Below are positions 55,210 through 58,454 of a DNA stretch of 58,454 nt, piece after piece. The stretch is from Gemmatimonadota bacterium. GTDB lineage: Bacteria; Latescibacterota; UBA2968; UBA8231. The stretch spans positions 1 through 58,454 of the forward strand of contig VXML01000005.1 in assembly GCA_009841115.1 (NCBI GenBank), written 5' to 3'. The position numbers and the translations under genes were made by a program. How positions within the stretch are numbered: position 1 is the first letter of the stretch; each line of letters starts with the position of its first letter. The notes under the pieces are model-generated. The model made no database searches and was not told the origin of the DNA. It was given only the letters and a program-made list of their open reading frames with translations.

Positions 55210-55668
55210 ATGAAACTCAACTCGAGCGAAGAATACGGCTTGCGCTGCCTCTTGCAACTGGCGCGCCAAGCCCCCGGCAGCCTGACCATCCCGGAAATCA
55301 GCCAAGCCGAGGGGATCACCCATCACAACGTCGCCAAACTCTTGCGCATTCTCCGGCAAGGCGGCTTTGTCGCGAGCGCCCGCGGCCAGCAAGGCGGCTA
55401 CGCCCTCGCCAAACCTCCCCACCAAATCGCCGTGGCCGACGCGCTCGACACGCTAGGCGGTCGCCTCTTCGACGACCACTTCTGCGACCACTTCGCCGGT
55501 AGCGCGGATTGCTGCACGCACTCGCTCACCGCGTGTTCGGTGCGCGCGCTGTGGGGACAAGTGCAGCAGGCCGTCGATCAAATTTTATCGCGCACGACCC
55601 TCGCCGACCTGCTGGAACAGGGATACGCCCTCGCCGACGAAGAGGCCCTGCTCGATATATCGGCTTAG
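55210..55668 (+). CDS. Rrf2-family (IscR/SufR-like) transcriptional regulator
   Basis: 152 residues from ATG at 55210. An N-terminal winged helix (MKLNSSEEYGLRCLLQLARQ, ITHHNVAKLLRILRQGGFV, SARGQQGGYALAKPP) precedes a cysteine cluster in FCDHFAGSADCCTHSLTACS (about residues 96-115), the usual Fe-S ligand zone of IscR. It is the last gene of the suf cluster, so I infer feedback control of the operon by Fe-S status. A partial IscR-like half-site lies before sufB. Confidence 0.92.
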   Translation: MKLNSSEEYGLRCLLQLARQAPGSLTIPEISQAEGITHHNVAKLLRILRQGGFVASARGQQGGYALAKPPHQIAVADALDTLGGRLFDDHFCDHFAGSADCCTHSLTACSVRALWGQVQQAVDQILSRTTLADLLEQGYALADEEALLDISA

Positions 55669-55700
55669 GGGATCGATTTTCAATGGATAGGAGACATCCA

Positions 55701-55925
55701 TTGAAAAATCTTGACCGCATAACGATCAATCCCAACGTCTGCTTAGGACAACCCACTGTTCGGGGCATGAGGATCACCGTAAGCGTGATTCTTAAAATGC
55801 TGGCCGGGGGCAAGTCCATGGCAGAGGTTTTAGAGGCGTACCCAGAACTCGAAGAAGAAGATGTGCTTCAATCTCTGAGATACGCGGCATGGGTCGTCTC
55901 TGATCAGTTGGAAATATCCGCATAG
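55701..55925 (+). CDS. DUF433 antitoxin-like protein
   Basis: 74 residues from TTG at 55701, chosen because AGGAG sits 7 nt upstream and family members begin at this point (NLDRITINPNVCLGQPTVRG). An ATG at 55683 in frame would add six residues but hide the Shine-Dalgarno. GMRITVSVILKMLAGGKSMA and YPELEEEDVLQSLRYAA are typical DUF433. Such proteins usually precede a DUF5615 PIN-like toxin; here no toxin follows, and the CARF-sigma54 gene comes 12 bp later. An orphan antitoxin or a remnant of a TA pair is likely. Confidence 0.85.
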   Translation: MKNLDRITINPNVCLGQPTVRGMRITVSVILKMLAGGKSMAEVLEAYPELEEEDVLQSLRYAAWVVSDQLEISA

Positions 55926-55937
55926 AGATAGTACAAG

Positions 55938-57434
55938 ATGAAAAAAGTTTTGCTGTGCTGGATCGGTGCCACAGATTTGCGTGCCTCACAAGGAGATGAT
56001 GTTGGCGAGGGGCCTATTGCACAGGCAGCGGAAAAGCTCGGGTTTGACGAGGTATTTTTGATTTCAAACTACCTGTCCGATGACCGTGTAACCGCGTACG
56101 TCGAATGGGCCAAGAAAAGGAGCTCGACGCCGTATCGACTATATGAAGAAAGGCTCTCAAGTCCGACCCACTTTGGCGAGATTTATGAAGCTGCGGTGCG
56201 CATTTGCACAGCAGCTTTAGGCGAACAGCGCGATCAAGTGGAATTGACTTTTCACCTTAGTCCTGGTACGCCAGCAATGGCCGCAGTGTGGATCCTCTTA
56301 GCGAAAACGCGCTTTCCCGCTGAATTGATCGAGTCTTCAAGAGAACACGGCGTTCAGACGGCATCTGTTCCCTTCGACATTTCAGCCGAATTTTTACCCG
56401 ACCTGCTACGCAAACCCGACGAGCAACTCCGCTCGGCTAGCGCAGAGAAACCCATAGAATCGGCAAATTTTGCAGACATACACTACCGAAGTCCGATTAT
56501 GGCGCATCTGGTCGAGCGAGCGCAGCACGTTGCACTGCGGAACGTTCCTGTTTTGCTCGAAGGCGAATCTGGCACCGGGAAAGAGCTTTTTGCCCGTGCC
56601 ATTCACGACCATAGCTCACGAAAGAACAAGCCATTTATCGCAGTGAACTGTGGTGCAATTCCGCAGACTCTCGTGGAATCCGAGCTGTTTGGGCACGAAA
56701 AAGGTGCGTTTACCGGCGCAAATGCCCCGCGCAAAGGTCATTTTGAGTCGGCCCATGGCGGTACGCTCTTTTTGGATGAAATCGGCGAACTGCCCAAGGA
56801 TATGCAGGTGAAATTGTTGCGCGTCCTCGAAAATGGCGAGATCGTCCGCCTCGGTGAATCCGAACCCATCAGCGTAGATGTGCGCATTGTGGCGGCAACA
56901 AACCGGACGCTCATTGAGGAAGTGGGTGAAGGACGATTTCGCGAGGACTTGTTTTACCGGATTGCAGTGGCCTATCTCAAATTGCCGCCCTTGCGGGATC
57001 GCCCAGGGGATTTGGGACTACTAATTGACCATTTGATCGAACAGATCAATCAGGAAAGCGAGGAACAGCCCGGGTATAGACGTAAAAAAATTTCCCCTAA
57101 CGCAAGAAATATGCTTCTGAATCACGATTGGCCGGGCAATATACGCGAATTGCAAAACATGCTTAGACGCGCAATGGTGTGGACAGACAGCGAAATTCTC
57201 AAGGAACAAGATATTGAAGAGGCATTCTTACCCACCTACGATAAGGGGGGTGAAGATATCTTAAACCGCCCATTAGATGGAGGTTTTAGCCTGCCTGACC
57301 TCATTAGCGAAGTCGCCAGACACTATCTTCAGCGTGCCGAGGAGGAATTTAAAACGAAAACAGAAGCAGCGGAGCGGTTGGGATTGTCTAATCGTCAGAC
57401 GTTCAACAACTGGAAGGAGAAGTACAAGGTATAA
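55938..57434 (+). CDS. RtcR-like sigma-54-dependent activator with N-terminal CARF-like sensor domain
   Basis: 498 residues. Residues 1-160 (KKVLLCWIGATDLRA, GFDEVFLISNYLSDDRVTAY, ELTFHLSPGTPAMAAVWILL) form a Rossmann-like CARF domain of the RtcR kind, where the SPGTPAM loop is the ligand-binding motif. Residues about 185-420 are the sigma-54 AAA+ core: Walker A EGESGTGKELFARAI, the sigma-54 contact loop FGHEKGAFTGANAP (GAFTGA intact), Walker B GGTLFLDEIGELP, RIVAATNRTLIEEV, and WPGNIRELQNML. The C-terminus is a Fis-type HTH (ERLGLSNRQTFNNWK). RtcR senses RNA ends and drives RNA-repair genes, but rtcA/rtcB are not seen nearby. Likely target: the -24/-12 promoter just downstream. Lower GC than the suf genes suggests transfer. 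Confidence 0.87.
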   Translation: MKKVLLCWIGATDLRASQGDDVGEGPIAQAAEKLGFDEVFLISNYLSDDRVTAYVEWAKKRSSTPYRLYEERLSSPTHFGEIYEAAVRICTAALGEQRDQVELTFHLSPGTPAMAAVWILLAKTRFPAELIESSREHGVQTASVPFDISAEFLPDLLRKPDEQLRSASAEKPIESANFADIHYRSPIMAHLVERAQHVALRNVPVLLEGESGTGKELFARAIHDHSSRKNKPFIAVNCGAIPQTLVESELFGHEKGAFTGANAPRKGHFESAHGGTLFLDEIGELPKDMQVKLLRVLENGEIVRLGESEPISVDVRIVAATNRTLIEEVGEGRFREDLFYRIAVAYLKLPPLRDRPGDLGLLIDHLIEQINQESEEQPGYRRKKISPNARNMLLNHDWPGNIRELQNMLRRAMVWTDSEILKEQDIEEAFLPTYDKGGEDILNRPLDGGFSLPDLISEVARHYLQRAEEEFKTKTEAAERLGLSNRQTFNNWKEKYKV

Positions 57435-57476
57435 AAAAAGAAAAAATATAGAGAAATTTTCGCTTTTCAGATAAGT

Positions 57477-57494
57477 TTGGCACAAAATGTGCTT
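57477..57494 (+). promoter_or_regulatory. Sigma-54 (-24/-12) promoter
   Basis: TTGGCAC then GTGCT: the invariant GG (57479-57480) and GC (57491-57492) are separated by exactly 10 nt, as in TGGCAC-N5-TTGC, with one mismatch in the -12 part. It lies 43 bp after the stop of the sigma-54 activator. Expected transcription start is about 57503-57505. The preceding 40 bp are A/T-rich; I could not identify an activator-binding dyad with confidence. Confidence 0.75.
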
Positions 57495-57502
57495 TATGTA
57501 GG

Positions 57503-57627
57503 TTGGGAGGCAAAACAGGCCGGTAGGTAAAGGCGTGTGAGGCCGTCCCGTGAACCGGAAGGGCCGGGGGAGGTGCTTGGGGGAAGCAGATGGAGTGCCG
57601 TGAATTTATCTGAAAGGAGGTACGGCT
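57503..57627 (+). ncRNA. Structured, G-rich 5' leader or small RNA of the sigma-54 transcript
   Basis: 125 nt without a convincing gene, rich in G-runs (GGGCCGGGGGAGG, 57561-57573), with small hairpins such as TGCTT/AAGCA (57574-57587) and CCC/GGG within 57546-57563. It could be a leader of the downstream peptide gene or the head of a noncoding RNA. RtcR systems in other bacteria control Y-RNA or tRNA-like RNAs, but I see no tRNA-like T-arm or acceptor here. Confidence 0.4.
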
Positions 57628-57702
57628 ATGAGAAAATGGCTACCGATTGCTATTCAGGTCGTTATTGTCGTCATAGACACACTGTCTAAGAAGCGGCGAT
57701 AG
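57628..57702 (+). CDS. 24-residue hydrophobic membrane-active peptide (mini-peptide 1)
   Basis: ATG at 57628 with a near-perfect Shine-Dalgarno AAAGGAGG seven nt upstream. The peptide starts MRKWLP, has one hydrophobic stretch of about 16 residues (IAIQVVIVVIDTL) and ends in a basic tail SKKRR. Size, single helix and charged tail match type I toxins or other membrane peptides (Ibs, Fst-like), although I recognise no specific family. Its stop codon overlaps the foot of a large RNA hairpin. It is the first frame after the sigma-54 promoter. Function is inferred only from form and position. Confidence 0.65.
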   Translation: MRKWLPIAIQVVIVVIDTLSKKRR

Positions 57703-57771
57703 CAGCTTGGGTGGGTATCAGGGGGTGGGAATGAATTCCTACCCTCTGATAGAGTTTCTTGACAAGCTGCT
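57701..57771 (+). ncRNA. Large nested hairpin between the two mini-peptide genes
   Basis: Outer stem AGCAGCTTG (57701-57709) with CAAGCTGCT (57763-57771), nine perfect pairs. Inner stem 57716-57732 with 57735-57751: 17 aligned pairs, two of them G-U wobbles, although the innermost pairs beside the 2-nt gap cannot all form. The structure starts at the stop codon of peptide 1. No T-run follows, so it is not a standard terminator; it may stabilise, process or regulate the transcript, or form a double-stranded RNA substrate. Confidence 0.75.
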
Positions 57772-57816
57772 CATTGGAGATGACCTTAAACTCAATCCTA
57801 GAAAGGAGAGGCAACT

Positions 57817-57915
57817 ATGTCTAAGATGTTTAATAAAGACAACGCCCGGTTGGCTGCGGAACTAGCCGTCGCTATCCTGAACGTGTTGCTCGGTCGCTCG
57901 AAAAGAGGACGTTAG
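57817..57915 (+). CDS. 32-residue amphipathic/hydrophobic peptide (mini-peptide 2)
   Basis: ATG at 57817 with AAAGGAGAGG about 5-7 nt upstream, another strong Shine-Dalgarno. The peptide begins MSKMFNKDNAR, carries a hydrophobic helix LAAELAVAILNVLLG and ends in a basic tail RSKRGR. The architecture parallels mini-peptide 1 (MxK start, 15-16 residue hydrophobic helix, Lys/Arg tail), suggesting paralogs or a two-component peptide. It shares the same putative sigma-54 transcript. Followed by a small hairpin at 57945. Confidence 0.6.
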   Translation: MSKMFNKDNARLAAELAVAILNVLLGRSKRGR

Positions 57916-57944
57916 CACCTTGAGCAGATATGACAATTATTTTC

Positions 57945-57972
57945 GGGGCTTTGGGTACTATTTATAAGCCCC
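57945..57972 (+). terminator. Possible terminator after mini-peptide 2
   Basis: GGGGCTT (57945-57951) pairs with AAGCCCC (57966-57972) around a 14-nt loop; a short T-stretch (ATTTC) follows. Modest stem and poor T-run, so it is a weak terminator candidate. Confidence 0.4.
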
Positions 57973-57983
57973 ATTTCAAACTC

Positions 57984-58050
57984 GTCTGTGCGGAGTGAAC
58001 AGGATCGCGTACTGGCGCAATCGTCACTCGCGCACAGACAGACATTTTTA
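57984..58050 (+). terminator. Long hairpin with following T-run before the ATPase gene
   Basis: GTCTGTGCGGAGTGA (57984-57998) pairs with 58024-58039 over 15 bp with a single bulged base. Inside, GATCGCG and CGCAATC (about 58003-58022) extend the stem with one mismatch around a 6-nt loop. ATTTTTA follows at 58044-58050. It may terminate the peptide transcript or be a discrete small RNA; it lies 30 bp before the start of the ATPase gene. Confidence 0.6.
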
Positions 58051-58079
58051 GCATTCTTTCACTAACTTGTGAGAAAATC

Positions 58080-58415
58080 ATGGCTATTACATCTATTACC
58101 ATTGAAAATTTTAAGTGCATCAGGGATGCTGTGACTATTCCCATTCGCCCCATCACATTGTTGTTTGGCAAAAACAGTGCGGGCAAGTCAACAGTATTAC
58201 AGGCACTGCACTATATACGCGAAGTATGTGAACATGCGGGAGCCGATCCAGATCGTACCCACACAGGTGGAGACTATATTGACTTGGGCGGTTTTCGCTC
58301 CCTAGTGCATCTTCATGATTTGGATCGGAAAATCCGAATTCGTATTGAATTTGACCTAACCCCCGAAGAATCGAAAAATTTGAATCATATTTTGGAACAT
58401 AAGAGACCGTTTTAA
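58080..58415 (+). CDS. SMC/OLD-like ABC ATPase, N-terminus (interrupted or truncated)
   Basis: The first 111 residues of an AAA_15/AAA_21-type ATPase (DUF3696-like): the first strand ITIENFKCIRDAV, Walker A LLFGKNSAGKSTVLQALHY, then GGDYIDLGGFRSLVHLHDLD. Members are DNA-repair or anti-phage ATPases (OLD, RecF-like) of several hundred residues. The frame stops at 58415, far too early. Right after it another frame, open to the window edge, continues plausibly (KLDWSVDLALDVL); one extra T in the TTTT run at 58410-58413 would restore a single gene. Either a sequencing or assembly indel or a real frameshift. Position after the peptide/hairpin block suggests membership in the same defence-like island. 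Confidence 0.75.
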   Translation: MAITSITIENFKCIRDAVTIPIRPITLLFGKNSAGKSTVLQALHYIREVCEHAGADPDRTHTGGDYIDLGGFRSLVHLHDLDRKIRIRIEFDLTPEESKNLNHILEHKRPF

Positions 58416-58454
58416 AACTCGATTGGAGTGTTGATCTTGCCTTGGACGTACTCA

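Noticed and set aside
57550..57603. GTG-started 17-residue frame in the leader
   Set aside because: No convincing Shine-Dalgarno and Gly/Arg-rich composition that mirrors G-runs.
57503..57627. tRNA-like or Y-RNA-like RNA downstream of the RtcR-like gene
   Set aside because: No acceptor stem, T-loop or Y-RNA repeat signature could be made; kept only as a structured leader.
58403..58420. Programmed -1 frameshift at TTTTAAAA in the ATPase gene
   Set aside because: The heptamer is not in the phase needed for classic X-XXY-YYZ slippage and no stimulatory structure is visible; an indel is simpler.

Overview
This is a GC-rich bacterial chromosomal window of about 58 kb, densely coded on both strands. 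I could not run any searches, so the taxonomic placement is inference. An FCB-superphylum bacterium of the Latescibacterota/KSB1/Gemmatimonadota kind fits best. The supporting traits are very large exported proteins ending in FlgD-like Ig domains with an FTPNGDG motif, DapL (the LL-diaminopimelate aminotransferase lysine route), a CRTAC1-like ASPIC/UnbV lipoprotein, a MoxR/DUF58/DUF4175 cluster and TMTC-like TPR glycosyltransferases.

Layout. (1) 1-10.1 kb: 5' part of purL (minus strand), then a 2-oxoglutarate dehydrogenase operon sucA-sucB-lpd plus an SDR oxidoreductase. A low-GC restriction-modification island (6.3-7.85 kb) splits sucB from lpd. (2) 10.1-16.9 kb: metabolic genes, namely a 25-codon HAD remnant, xylA, a ribbon-helix-helix gene coupled to nadA, dapL, a sugar-phosphate isomerase-like gene and glnS. 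Two strong inverted repeats lie in the gaps. (3) 16.9-38.9 kb: an envelope and surface region. It holds a catalytically altered FGE-like protein coupled to a CRTAC1-like lipoprotein, three large related surface proteins with discoidin-like segments and FlgD-like C-termini, a TPR lipoprotein with a SurA-like N-terminus, a double-PpiC lipoprotein, a predicted outer-membrane barrel, a CBM9-like secreted protein and two GT-C/TPR membrane glycosyltransferases. Together these look like a module for export, folding and perhaps O-glycosylation of cell-surface proteins. (4) 38.9-48.3 kb: an OPT-like transporter, then DUF4175, TPR, a surface/periplasmic protein, MoxR and DUF58. (5) 48.4-55.7 kb: a SUF iron-sulfur operon sufB-(Uma2 nuclease)-sufC-sufD-sufS-sufU-sufT followed by an Rrf2/IscR-like regulator. 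A Uma2-family nuclease gene is inserted between sufB and sufC. (6) 55.7-58.45 kb: a lower-GC defence-like island with an orphan DUF433 antitoxin-like gene, an RtcR-like sigma-54 activator with an N-terminal CARF-like domain, a well-spaced -24/-12 promoter, two overlooked tiny hydrophobic peptide genes with very strong ribosome binding sites, several long RNA hairpins, and the start of an SMC/OLD-like ATPase.

The most interesting candidate system is region 6. A nucleotide- or RNA-end-sensing CARF-sigma54 activator appears to control, through a dedicated -24/-12 promoter, a structured transcript encoding twin membrane-active mini-peptides. The second candidate is the surface-protein module of region 3, whose proteins form a family I cannot assign to a known system.
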